Shown here piece after piece: positions 34,625-45,859 of a stretch of 64,000 nucleotides of DNA. A model generated the notes under the pieces. It saw only the letters and a program-made list of their open reading frames with translations. It was not told the origin of the DNA and did not search any database. How positions within the stretch are numbered: the stretch's first letter is position 1; every line of letters starts with the position of its first letter. The stretch covers positions 215,578,547 through 215,642,546 of the forward strand of contig CM056995.1 in NCBI GenBank assembly GCA_029891345.1, read 5' to 3'. The translations under genes were made by a program, and so were the position numbers. The DNA is from Dryococelus australis (Eukaryota > Arthropoda > Insecta > Phasmatodea > Phasmatidae).

Positions 34625-36625
34625 TGACGAAATGAGTAGAACGGTTATGGCGAGTCTGGGAAAAGGGCAGAGGGCACAGGCACCAGGCACCGACTGGCTG
34701 TCATGTTGTGACGTCCCCCTACCACCATATCGGATCTGAGTCATTTCGACCTTGACCTGACGACCGTAACCGTGACCCGTGCCTGTGTCCTGGGATAACT
34801 CTGAAACCAAAATATTAAAATAATAAAGTTCTAGGAAGTTAAAAAAATTAAATTAAAATAATCGAGGAACATAATGTTTGCCTCGCCATTCATCCGCTCG
34901 CCCTAACCTACACCCCTTCCCACCTGCCTACCCAATCATAAAAATTTAATAACAATCACATAAATTGAAAAAATTCTAAAAGTTGAGGTCTATTAACATA
35001 GTCCCACCCTCCCATTCTGCTCCCTTCACAACAATAACAAACACCCTCAACCCTCACCCCAACCCTCTCAATAACAACAAAATCGGGGAAAAAAAAAAAA
35101 AAAAAAAAAAAAACACTTGCAAAAATTCGAAAAAAAATGTCTAACAATTGAGAAGTATATGTTACCCCACCCTCCCCTTCTCATCATAAGCAACACCCTC
35201 ACCACCCCATACGCCCTCCTAATAATTAAAAAAATTGCAAATATCGAAAATGCTCTACAAACCAGGGATAATTTAATGTTACACCGCCATCCCCCAGCTT
35301 GACCCTAACAACCTAACCAACACCCCACCCCTCATCCTTACAATCATAAAATTCGAATGAATATAAAAAAAAGTAATAATTTTTAAATTCGAGGGAAAAA
35401 ATTAAACTGTTGACTCCGACCACCATGTTGGCTGTTGTGGACTTTGACATTGACTCCATTGACATCGAGGGAAAAACTATTTACCTTATGCAAAAACAAA
35501 GTTGTATGTGTGTGACCCTGAAGGTTATATTCTCATAAAGGTGGCATAACACAGTCACTCCCTGGTACGACGATCAGCAGACAACTGAATCCCTGCCACT
35601 TAATTTCATTGAATATTTCGTCAGCTCCCAACACTCCCTCATCCCTCGTGATTGACTTAGACCGTACTGATGATCATAACAAAGGACCATACCGACCAAC
35701 TATACTAGCCAACGACTGACTGCACCCAAAACTGTCTCCACTGGAGTCAGTTTTGGATGCAGTCAGTCTTTGGTGGATTCAGTTTTAGATGCATCAGCCA
35801 TTGCCTTTTATTTATTTATATTTTTTTTAAGATTTGTGTTATTGGAGTCAATATCAAGGCCGACAACAACCAACAGGGTGGTCGGAGTCATCAATATAAT
35901 TTTTCCCTCTCGAATTTTAGAAATATATTATATTTAGTTTTCTTGTGATTTTTCTCGATTTTTATGATTGAGGGGGGGGGGAGGGAGAGTGAATGGTGGG
36001 AGAGGGGATGTGGTTAGAGTGGTGGGGTGAGCGGGATGGGAGGATGGGGTATTGGAAATGAACTTCGATTTCTATAATTACTTTTTCGATTTTTGTGATT
36101 TTTATCGATATTTTATGATTGTTTTGGAAGGAAGGCAGGATGGTTGGATATGGGAAGCGGGGAGAATGAGAGGTGTTATATGTTCCTTGATTAATTAAAT
36201 TTTCCCCATTTTATTCGATTTTTCTCGATTTGTTGTATGATTTTGGTGGAGATGATGGTTGAGGCGTAGGGTATGTTTCTTTGGTTCGTTGGGTGTGAGG
36301 AAGGGGAGCGTGGACTAATGTTAATGTACCTCAATCTTTCGACTTTTGTGTTTTTGTTGAATGTTTTTTATGATTTGAAAGTTGGAGGGAGTGGGCGGTG
36401 TTGATCAGGTTGATCAGTGTGAGGGTGGGGTAACATTTATAATCCTCGATTTTTTTAATTTTCTTCCATTTTTATTCCAATTTTATAGATTAAAAAAAAA
36501 ATTGGTTTCAAAGTTATCCAAGAACACGGGCGTAACGTCAACGTCAAAGTCACTCATATCTGATATGTTGGTCGGATGACATCACAATATGACTGCTGGT
36601 CGGTGCTCACCATAACCTTTCTACT
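34625..36625. repeat. Long imperfect palindrome, about 2 kb (foldback-like)
   Basis: Two arms of about 0.9-1.1 kb in inverted orientation meet near 35735. Matching pairs run from the outside to the centre. GTAGAACGGTTATGGCGAG (34637) pairs with the complement of CTCACCATAACCTTTCTAC (36607). GCACCGACTGGCTGTCAT (34685) pairs with ATGACTGCTGGTCGGTGC (36590). GGGATAACTCTGAAACCAA (34792) pairs with TTGGTTTCAAAGTTATCC (36503). GACTCCGACCACCATGTTGG (35414) pairs with AACAGGGTGGTCGGAGTC (35872). The hairpin centre has ACTGACTGCACCCAAAACTG (35715) and CAGTTTTGGATGCAGTCAGT (35747). Left-arm spacers are C-rich and right-arm spacers G-rich. No transposase is present. Confidence 0.88.
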
Positions 36626-36629
36626 GAGA

Positions 36630-38100
36630 TGTAATTTCAAATTCGATTTTTAGTTGCGCGTAGCGGCCACCATTTTCACGTTATCGAAAAATACTCAAGA
36701 AATACCGATTCATGTAAAAAAAAAGAAAATGCAAAGTCTTTATCAAGAAAACAGAAATGAGTGGTGATAAATATAGTTGAAGATTAGTGTAAAGAACTAC
36801 TCTACATCACAAAAACCCTCAAACATAATTAGGAAGAAAAAGTTATGCATCTCACGTTTCTATAAATAATATATTTACACTCCACGTTATCACAACGAGG
36901 TCATAGTTGAATTATAAGTGTCACAAAATCCTAAACTTTTGAATCGTGGTCAAATCACGCTCCAAAATAAAACATTTTTACTATTTTTTTAAATTTATTT
37001 TTATACACAGTCAAACGCCTGCATAACGAAATTGTACAATTTATCGTTAAAATAATTTTTTAACTTATAGCTTATGGAGAGTTTCCGTGAATTCACGGGT
37101 AATTATTCGAAATATACGAAAAGTCCGTTATTAAGAAAAATATTTCCAAACTTTTAAGGAGAATTTTAGAGTATTTCACCAATATTTTTCCGTAAAATGT
37201 CAGTTTTTAATAGTGCATAACTAAAATGATATTTCTTTCATAATATGATAGCGAAGGGATGTGATTTTGACATCCGACTGTTTATGATGTGTTGCGGATG
37301 GCAAAACAATCAATACCTTCCAAATGTAAGCACATGCGCGAGGCGGGGTAGTACAGCCTACCACCTTGAATGGATAAACTACTTCTTGCTGAAAAGGACA
37401 AGCCAAGAGGCAATATCCGTCTTACCCATAGATTAAAGCTGAGGTAGACCGTTTATTCGTCTTCTGTGCATGTACCTAACATTGATCTACCCCAAAGGAA
37501 CACATCTGTCAAAGTCACATGTTCAACAGTGATGAACGTGTTTGTTTACTAAATCTTGTATATGTAAATTAATTACTTTCAAAAATTTGTATTTAATAAA
37601 ATTGAATTACAAATTGGCAGGAGTAAGTATACAAATATCCTAAAGCACTTGTTTATTAATAGGTTTTCTAACCCGCAATTAGATTCGACGCCTTTTTCGG
37701 AAGTAGATTCGGCGGAAAAGCAGGCCAATGTTGGGGCACGGAGACTGGTTGCGCGCAGCCAGCAAGATCGGCCTAGCTGACCTTTAGTCTATGGTTCTAC
37801 CCCGCCATACTATGCTCAGTGAATTCACTCATCTGAAATTCCAGTAACGGCAGCTGTTGTTCCGATACTGCTGACGAGTACAGATGGTCACAGCCAGTAG
37901 TTTTAGCGGCGGAGGGAACATTGGGTAGAGTGCGCACGTAAGATGCTCGATACAGCCTCTCTCTATACTCTTCAACACCGGCTTGCTCTTCTGCCGACAA
38001 TACTACTGCAAACAACGCGGATAGTTGATTTTAAAACACTGTTCATGTAAGTAAGTGCTTTGAGATGTTGTACACGTCCTCTCATATAGTTGTAACTACA
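36630..38100. other. Intergenic DNA, nothing firm
   Basis: A lone pogo/Tigger-like end (CAGTCAAACGCCTGCATAAC) occurs at 37010 with no partner found. The 72-codon minus frame at 37797-38015 looks mildly protein-like but is unrecognised. Confidence 0.35.
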
Positions 38101-38107
38101 AATTATA

Positions 38108-38530
38108 CACAGATACACGACAAAGTGAGCACTTTAGAAATGAATCTTAGAAATAAATCACTGCCTCTGTATGCATATATTTTAATGGGCGCACTGAGTG
38201 ACATTCGCCCAGAAAAGTTCGTCATGACGGATGGAAAGTAGTTCCATATCTTAACGTCGAATAAAAGGTGCCAGGTAACCATTTGTGTCGACTTAATTAC
38301 TTATTTCGGTTTCTGCTTTTTTTTAATGCATGGAAATGTAAAAAATGAGCAGATTAAAAAAATATTTACTTTTATAATAGGTTCGAAAGTTCACTGGACC
38401 GATGCATTAATACAGTGGTGAAGTCCATGGCAATGTTAATTTTACATAAAGCGTAAGACTACACAACGTGCATACAAGTAGATCTTAAGTAGAGCTTTCA
38501 AAAGTGCTCATTTTACTGTGATCAACCTAT
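38108..38530 (-). mobile_element. MITE family A copy A6
   Basis: Left CACGACAAAGTGAGCACTTT, right CTCATTTTACTGTGATCAAC, with the full internal order (ATGGAAAGTAGTTCC, TCTTAACGTCGAATAA, AACCATTTGTG, ATCTTAAGTAGAGCTTTC). Confidence 0.82.
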
Positions 38531-38586
38531 AGTCAGAGTATTTCATACAAATGGAAAGACAGGTCTGTTGAAAATTCAAACATAAC

Positions 38587-39011
38587 TATAGGCTGTTCAC
38601 GATAAAATGAGCACTTTTGAATTAAACCTTAGAAAAATACCACTGCTCCTACCTGCATATATTTTAATGGGCTCGCTGAGTGGCATGTGTCCAGTAAAGT
38701 TGGTAACAATGGATGGAAAGTAGTTACATATCTTAACGTCGCATAACATTGGTTAGGTAACCATTTGTGATAACTTAAAATTTTTCCTTTCGCCTTCTGG
38801 TTTTTTAATGCATCGAACTGTAGAAATGAGCAGATTTGTAAAGTATTTACTTTCTTAATAATTTCACAGTTTCAGTTGACCGACACGTGAATAACATGAT
38901 GAGGCCCATGACCATGTTAATTTTGCATAAGGCGGAAAATTTACAACGTGTATACAAGTAGATATTAAATAGGGCATTGAAAAATGCTAATTTTCACGTG
39001 AACAGCCTTAA
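38587..39011 (-). mobile_element. MITE family A copy A7 (full length, 420 bp)
   Basis: TAGGCTGTTCACGATAAAAT at left and TTTTCACGTGAACAGCCTTA at right, same orientation as its neighbour A6, 57 bp away. Both ends and the whole interior are present. Confidence 0.88.
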
Positions 39012-39068
39012 ACACCTTCGTCAAAGTTCAACGTATGACTTTAAAAGCTGAGCTGGTTACCTCACCTT

Positions 39069-39345
39069 GGGGGCCGCGGTGGCGTTCTGGTTATACTGTT
39101 CGCCTCCCACTCAAACTGAACCGGGTTCGATTCCCGGAGGGGCCGCTCCCGGATTTTCGCAAGTGGGAATCGTGGCGGACTGACGCTGCTGGTCGGCGGG
39201 GTTTTCTCAGGGATTTCCTTCAGTTTACCCAGCTCTTTCATTCCGATGCTGCTCCTTACTCATCTCACATCACCCTCATCGGCTCTCAAGACGTCGTCTT
39301 TAGGAGTCGCTCAAATATTTCCCCTCTACCTCACGTTGCGAGGTA
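39069..39345 (+). repeat. tRNA-derived SINE, family 1, copy S4
   Basis: GGGGGCCGCGGTGGCGTTCT then GGGTTCGATTCCCGGAG (B box), AAGTGGGAATCGTGGCGG, TCGGCGGGGTTTTCTC and GGCTCTCAAGACGTCGTC. A run of about 24 A lies 145 bp downstream. Confidence 0.85.
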
Positions 39346-40493
39346 GTGTGGAGCAACCTGCGCTAGACTAGAATAATGACTGAAAACGGTGAGCTTACCA
39401 CTTCTGTAGCAGCACCAGTAAACAAGACATGCGTTTTATAGAGGTGTTTACGAAATTCAAAAGAAGTACTGTTAAATATAATAATTTCAGAAAAAAAAAA
39501 AAAAAAAAAAAAAAAACAACACATTATCTTGATGTGAAACTACTTATTTTAATCTCATAAGCTGAAAAATAAATGTATGTAATCTTTTAGTTATTCGCGG
39601 AACTAAATTAAAAAGAAAAAGTTTATTCGAATACTTTCTCCGTCAAGTATTAAGGACCCTGCTCACGATAGAAAGAGTTAATGTGACGTCATGCACGTTC
39701 CCCTTCTTTACCTTTCCTCCATGACGTTAGCTTAGCGGGAGAAGGCAAGAGGCGCCGGTAACGAGAAACGTTGTTTGCCTCGAAGTAAAACATATTTTTG
39801 CCCGTTGTTGTGTTGCAGTTGTGGTAGTTTTAAAATTTCTAAACTATGCCAAGCTCTGCAGTGTATGAGTGTCACAATTACTCACAAAATCTAAAGTAAT
39901 TGGCGTAAAATAGTTTTGTTTTTTAAAGTACGTTACTAAAAAGTGGACCGTGGCATGCACGGACAACGACGAAATTAAAGTGAGGATGTGTAAGTGTAGA
40001 GTATTCGCGGTTTATTTACACGTGTTTTAATCAAAACTTTGAAAAATTAACCCAAGTATAGCATATTAGATTGTTTCATAAATATGTCATGTATCTCAAA
40101 TTTTTATACTAGTGATTACATGAAATTACCCCATAATTAGTTAAATTTAACTGTTACTTATAGTTTACTTATAAAGTGTAATATTTCATAACCAATTAAT
40201 AAGGATAAAACAGGGAGAAAATAGGCGTGTTGGTATTGCCAAATAAGAAATAGTTCTTTTGCGGTGGAAAATGAAAAATAAACTTCACTATAGTTGTGAC
40301 ATAGATCCACCATTTGCGTATGAGGCACTGATATAGGGCAGAACATGCAATGATCAACAGTGCTGTGCTGTGGACTGAACAGGAACCGCGTACTGGGCAC
40401 AGAACCGCTGAGCCCAATACAACTGTAGTTGACACGGTGAAGGAATAGTCTGTTGTTTCAAGCATCGGCCTGCGTGTAGTAAGCAGTGTGGAC

Positions 40494-41320
40494 ATACCAC
40501 GACGGCATAGACGATCACACTTCGTGCAGTTAACGGACTTTGAACGAGGTCGTATTGTGGGCCTGAGGGAGGCTGGATGGTCCTTCCGAATAATTTCCTA
40601 ACGCGTAGGACGTGATGTGTCTGCTGTGCATCATTGGTGGTGGCGGTGGTCCAACATGGTGCACATGCTCGTCAACCTGGTTCTGGACGGCAGCGGCATA
40701 TGGATTCCCGCCTGGACCACCATATCATCAGACGAGCAGCCATTGCTGATCGCACGGCGACCACCTCACAGATTAGGGTCACTGTTGCACCCAGGGTGTC
40801 AGCTAGGACCATCACCAACCGTTTGCTGGATGCAGGGCTACGATCAAGGGTGCCGCTCGCCAGGCTTCCTTTCACACCTCATCACCTTGGTTTCGCGAAC
40901 GACGCAGCTAGAGGGATGAATGGCGCGGAGTTGTGTTTAGTGATGAGAAAAGATTCTGCCTTGGCGCCAGTGACGGACGTTCGCGAGTGCGGCGTCGACC
41001 AAGAGAGCAGCAACAACCAGAGTGTATACGGAAGCGACATACGTGACCAACTCCTGGGATCATGGTATGAGAGGCAAAAGCCATCAGTAACCCTACACCT
41101 CCGGTGTTTGTTGAGGGAACACTGTACAGTGAACGCTAAATCCAGAACTTCATCCAGACCATTTTGTTGCCGCTCCTACAATGCCAAAGAGATGTCCTCT
41201 TCCAGCAGGATAATGCCTGTGCACACAAATCTCGTGTTAACCAACGTGCTCTCGAAGGTGTTTGTAATATCTTGTACAAATGTGCGTCGCCTTTTGAAAA
41301 CCCCGCCGCCTGAATAGTGT
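40494..41320 (+). pseudogene. Tc1-type transposase fossil
   Basis: Decayed Tc1/mariner transposase. At 40494 the expected ATG reads ATA (ATA CCA CGA CGG), followed by HFVQLTDFERGRIVGLREAG, a stop, then RVGRDVSAVHHWW (helix-turn-helix region). ADRTATTSQIRVTVAP, RTITNRLLDAGLRSRVPLA and LPFTPHH follow. After a frame break come VVFSDEKRFCLGASDGR (the first acidic site, DE) and, near 41195, DVLFQQDNACAHKSRV (second acidic region, QQDNAxxH). The C-terminal catalytic part is lost and unrelated sequence follows. It has stops and several frameshifts. No intact TIR pair was found. Confidence 0.88.
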
Positions 41321-41329
41321 GTCTCACCG

Positions 41330-42680
41330 TCACAGCGCGCAGCACTGTTTCCCCTACCTCTCTGGGGCTTGGTTCCCCTCCCTTCTTCTACCCTAGCCCC
41401 TACCCCGCCTCCCCTTTCAGGAGTGTGGCATGAATTTTAATGTTAATGTGTCACCTCTCCACGCGCCGCCGCTTGTGATTCAACGCCCCTCTGCCTGCAT
41501 GGTGCGGGCTTGGTCTGCAGCTACCTTACTATCAACTGGGGCATCATGAGATAGAACTACGCTTTGGGCTCGGCGATTATTAATTGTCAGTAATGAAATG
41601 TTTAGAGAATTTAGTATGCAAAAATTTTATTATGACGGAAGGTTTGGGACTAGATTGAGCGGTGAGTAGTGGAATGTTCCGTAATTTGCGTCTGAGTACA
41701 TAGTCTTTTCAGAAATCTGATTACCTGAAGTGCTAACATAATTTTGAGGGCGTGCCGTAGTTCTTGATTGTAGCTGTTGTTTCGGGCCGCACGTTCAAAA
41801 TGGTAGTTACGTAGTTTTTGGCTTTGTAGTTTGTTTCTTACACTTATATATTGATTCGCCAATTTAACGAGTGTGTGGTGTGTGGTTAGTTGAGCCGCCC
41901 CTATAGACTGCCCAATTTTTTTTCCACAAAAGTGCGTCCACTACTCATGCAGTCGCGATTTTAAATGTGTTTAATCAATATTATTTTTTAGGATGGTGCA
42001 ACTTTAATGAACCGCAACTAGCTGCTTTCCCGTCTGCTGTATTTTTTAATTAGTTTTAATCTGTGTATTTTACAGCGCGTGTCCCTTAATGGGCGATTTC
42101 CGCCGCGACATGTGCTACCAATTAATTTGTGTGAACTATAAGATCAGCACGTTAAATAGTGCTTCCACGCTTTTTAGATTTTGTTGTAAATGTTGGAGTA
42201 ATTCGAAAATAATTTTCTACCACTTGTTTGAAAAACCCATGAGCATTAACGGAGCCATTTGATTGTAAACTTTGCTGAGCTCTGGGGAAAAGGTTTAGAA
42301 TACTGTTGAATAATTTTAATGCCGTGCCTTAATTTATATGTTGGTTTGGTCTCGAAGAAATGCTTTGGTAATGAATTGTCTCAAATATGTTCAGCCTACA
42401 GGCCAGTCCTGTTTACACGAAGTGTAATTTACTTATTTTAACTGACCCATTGTAATGCAATGGAGTCGGGGCTGCTACTAATTAATTATCTTGTTGAATG
42501 TTTATCAATTTGGTGTGAGATTCTATTCACACGTCGTTAGCGAGACCAAGTAAAGCTTAACGTATTTTGTGCACGACAAATCACTTTGCTAATCACGTCT
42601 GTTTTTTCATGAACCATTTGTAACTGTACCAATGAGTTGTAATAAATAGTGTTGTGATTTTGAGTAGTGTTTATAATTGT
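41330..42680. other. Intergenic DNA, nothing recognised
   Basis: A C/T-rich patch at 41350-41430, otherwise unremarkable. Confidence 0.4.
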
Positions 42681-42689
42681 GTTAACCCA

Positions 42690-44885
42690 TGCGTGCCAAA
42701 TTGTACCATTTGGTACAAATGTTTACCATATTTCAATATATTTTCGTTAGATTGCAGGACAGAAAAAAATTCCAAACAATAATGGAGGTTGCAGAGGATG
42801 ACATAGTTCCATCAAAGTGTTGCCATAGGAGCTGTGTTATACATGTTTTGGATGAGAAAGATAATGCGAAGCTAGTGTGTCCACTAAGTATTGAATCTTG
42901 AAATCCTCATTGACAGCGGCATAAATCCGCAACTATGAACCCATTCTGAATACTCGAAAAAATGTCACAGAAGCAGAAATACAAGATATATATTACCATT
43001 GGAAATGTCGAAGCATTTTTACCATGAAGAAACTACTGAACTCCATAAATGGGAAGAATGAAAAACCAGTAGAAATGAAATATGAGCCAAACAATAAAGA
43101 ATGCTGCCAGAGAGAAGGAGGATTCTCCAGTGTAGTTTATGAAGAAAATTGTATTTTCTGTGAAAAAATTTCTAAATTCTGGAAAGGCCAGCATACAAGG
43201 GAATCACTCGTTCAGTGTTGTGAACTATGTGCAGATGAAAGTATTAGAAATGAAGCAGAAATAAAGAGAGATTAAAGGATTATTTATATTGTAAGCAGAG
43301 ATATAGTAGCCGCAGAGGCTCATTATCATAGATCGAGCTACACTGCTTGCACAAAATCAGAGAACACAGACATAAATAGTAGCAATGACAAAAACCTTAT
43401 CAAAGATAGCACAATTCATGATGATGTGGAAAAAGTTGCTTATAAGGAAATTTTCAAATTGATTAGAAACGACTTATTTACTGATATACGAGTTATCGCA
43501 ATGACTGAAGTAACAAGAAGACTGATGCACACGATGGAATTGTATGGCACCAGCGATGTCAGAGAGGCAACAAGTAACACATTCGACGAAAGCATGAAAA
43601 CGAGTTCTCAGAAGTTTTGCACATTATTCTCAATAGTGATGGAAAACTGTATTTGTACCCAGAGACTCTCATTTTCATTAAGTTGTTTCAGTTAAATAAT
43701 AAACTGAAGAAAGTGATTCAGAACTTGAAGACTACACTGGAAGACAATACTATGGAAACAGCATACGATCTAAGATTTTAAATTCAAAAGCAAACAGTTA
43801 CACAGGTTTGGCCTTCAAATTGTAAAATTGAGTGAAGAAGATGTTGTACCAGAATTACTTTCTGAAGTTCTTGTAAGTTTTGATTACTGGATCTGAAAAT
43901 AATATTCCTGCCCGAACAAAACTTCTAGTCTCATTGTCAGAGCAAGATGTGTGTTATATGCTGTCACTAATGGTATAGTAAAACCTCTGCAACACATACG
44001 TCTTTCATTTGCCATAAAATCTCTTATAGTAAATGTTGGGTTAGTAACTCTTCTCAATCGTCTTGTCCACTGCATTTCTTACTCTAAATGTGAAGAGACT
44101 GATACAACCTTACGCATTCAAAAAATGGTTATAGCAGATGGAGCCACGATGGTACCTTCTAACAATGTGCTTGGTGTTTTGACTACTTTAGCTTGGGATA
44201 ACATAGACAAAAAGGAGGAGAAATATAGTGGGAAGGGAACATTATATCGTGTAAATGGGAGTACTATCCAACCAAAACTATCTGAAGAACCTCAAGAAAG
44301 ATTGATATCATCTATACCGAAAAGCAAAAAGCGTAACATAAGCAGCCAACCTATGATGATTCCAATATACAATGTTGGCCAACGAAAATGGCCAACTGGG
44401 GCTGCAAGTGTGGAAGTTGCAGTAGACCCTTCAATTCAGTCATCAAGGGAGAACGACTTGGTGTGGATATTGGCATGGTTATGAATGAAAATGTACAAAT
44501 TGTCAGCAATTGGACAGGGTATGATATCCTAATAAGGATGGAATCTATGTGACCCAGGATAATTTAGGATATCTGGATACAATAAATTCTCCAGAGATCC
44601 TAAAATACCAAATCCCCAAAAAAATTGGATTGGTTGTTGACAGTAACAAAGTTTCAATTCAAAGGATGCATAAACCTCTGGCTCCTGATGTTGTGAAAGA
44701 CTTGCTGGCGTGTGGTTGCAAGCGTTCATGTAAAATACAATTTTGTTAATGTATTATTAATGGAGTGAAGTGCACTGAAATGTGCAAAATACCGACTTGT
44801 AATAATAAAAAAGAAGAATACCAAGAGCTTGGGGGAACTGAGAATGTGAGGACTTTTAAATAAAACAGTTTATGTGTATATGATG
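42690..44885 (+). pseudogene. Decayed intronless copy of an unnamed multi-copy animal protein
   Basis: A broken reading runs through several frames. 42990-43275 holds YHWKCRSIFTMKKLL and CIFCEK...RESLVQCCEL, with paired cysteines. Then VSRDIVAAEAHYH (43293), EIFKLIRNDLF (43447) and MTEVTRRLMH follow. After a frame change comes FPxDGKLYLYPETL-like sequence (43640). LAWDNIDKKEEKYSGKGTLY (44190), RVNG, a Lys-rich linker and VWILAWL* follow. SNWTGYDILIRM and DNLGYLDTINSP (44570) precede APDVVKDLLACGCKRSC (44685), with Cys residues near the end. I know these blocks from large proteins of unknown function present in many copies in insects and other animals. The stretch between YLDTINSP and the Cys-rich tail is absent, so the copy is also internally deleted. 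An AATAAA lies at 44861. Function unknown; a mobile or retroposed origin is inferred from copy number and lack of introns. Confidence 0.7.
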
Positions 44886-44889
44886 CACA

Positions 44890-45410
44890 ATTCTAATATG
44901 TACTCTGATTACCTATCATTGGGGGTTCATTTTTAATTTTTCACCAGTGTACATTAAGTGTGCACGAATCCAGTGCACAGTCCCTTTGGTGCAAATAACC
45001 ACGAGGCGGAGGAATATCCTGGAAATAGTACTTTAGCAGAGCTACTGAAAATTGGGAAGTAACCGTGAACAGCATACACTCTCGAATCAACACCCTTGTT
45101 ACAAATATTCTATTTTAAAGTGACACATTCGTTTGACTTATTAAATTTTTAGAGTAAAGTAAAAGGTGATGGTACTTCGATATCCAGCTCGGAATTGAAT
45201 AATGCAGTCTGACCGGCTAGAACGTGGTAATCAGTGGATTAGAGGGAGTTTGTCTGTGCCGTAACGTGCTGTGCAGGATCTAGCTGCTGTAGTGATTTTT
45301 CTATTTTAAACGAGCTACCGATACTATGCTTGTGCTCTGCATAATTGTATTCTTAAAAGTGGTCGCATTATTGTACGAATTAATTTTACATCGTCATATG
45401 ACGACATAAA
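44890..45410. other. Intergenic DNA with a possible lone A/B MITE end
   Basis: AAGTAACCGTGAACAGCATA at 45057 resembles the right TIR of the A/B MITEs but has no clear partner. Confidence 0.4.
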
Positions 45411-45415
45411 TTTAT

Positions 45416-45790
45416 GAGGGGGCTTGGAAGGGGCTCTTTGTACCAGGGCCTTGCGGGCAAATATTCCCATTTAAGACCCCTCGCCCCCTCAATTTGCTGC
45501 CCTGATGGCACGTGTTAGAGCACAATTTCAGAATTCATCTGGAGTGATTTCGGAAATCAGATATTTATTCTTTTTCTCCCCACTACGCAATATCTTAAAC
45601 CACATACGCACAGAGTTACGTTGCAGTTTCTTGATCTCGGTTTCCTGTGTTTTTTCCAAAATCACTCTAGACGAATTCTGGAGTTGTGTATTAACATGGG
45701 CCATCAGTGCCTCCTCTACGTGGTTGACGAGGGCCCTGGGGAAAAATTTCCCTATGGCCCTGGTCCAAGGAGTTTCTTGCAAGCCCCTCA
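45416..45790. mobile_element. Foldback element, 375 bp, with about 150-bp inverted arms
   Basis: It begins TGAGGGGGCTTGGAAG and ends GCAAGCCCCTCA. Inward pairs are TACCAGGGCC / GGCCCTGGTCC, CTGATGGCACGTGTTAGAGC against the complement of 45690-45710, and CAGAATTCATCTGGAGTGAT against ATCACTCTAGACGAATTCTG. The loop is about 75 bp. The facing open frames of 118 (+) and 84 (-) codons are mirror by-products of the palindrome. No clear target duplication. Confidence 0.85.
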
Positions 45791-45859
45791 GTAAAAATTA
45801 TCGATTAAAACATAACTTTGAAGGTACACAATATAATGCAGATTATGTTATTCATTATT

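Noticed and set aside
37010-37040. pogo/Tigger-like end CAGTCAAACGCCTGCATAAC
   Set aside because: No inverted partner within several kb, so an element cannot be delimited.
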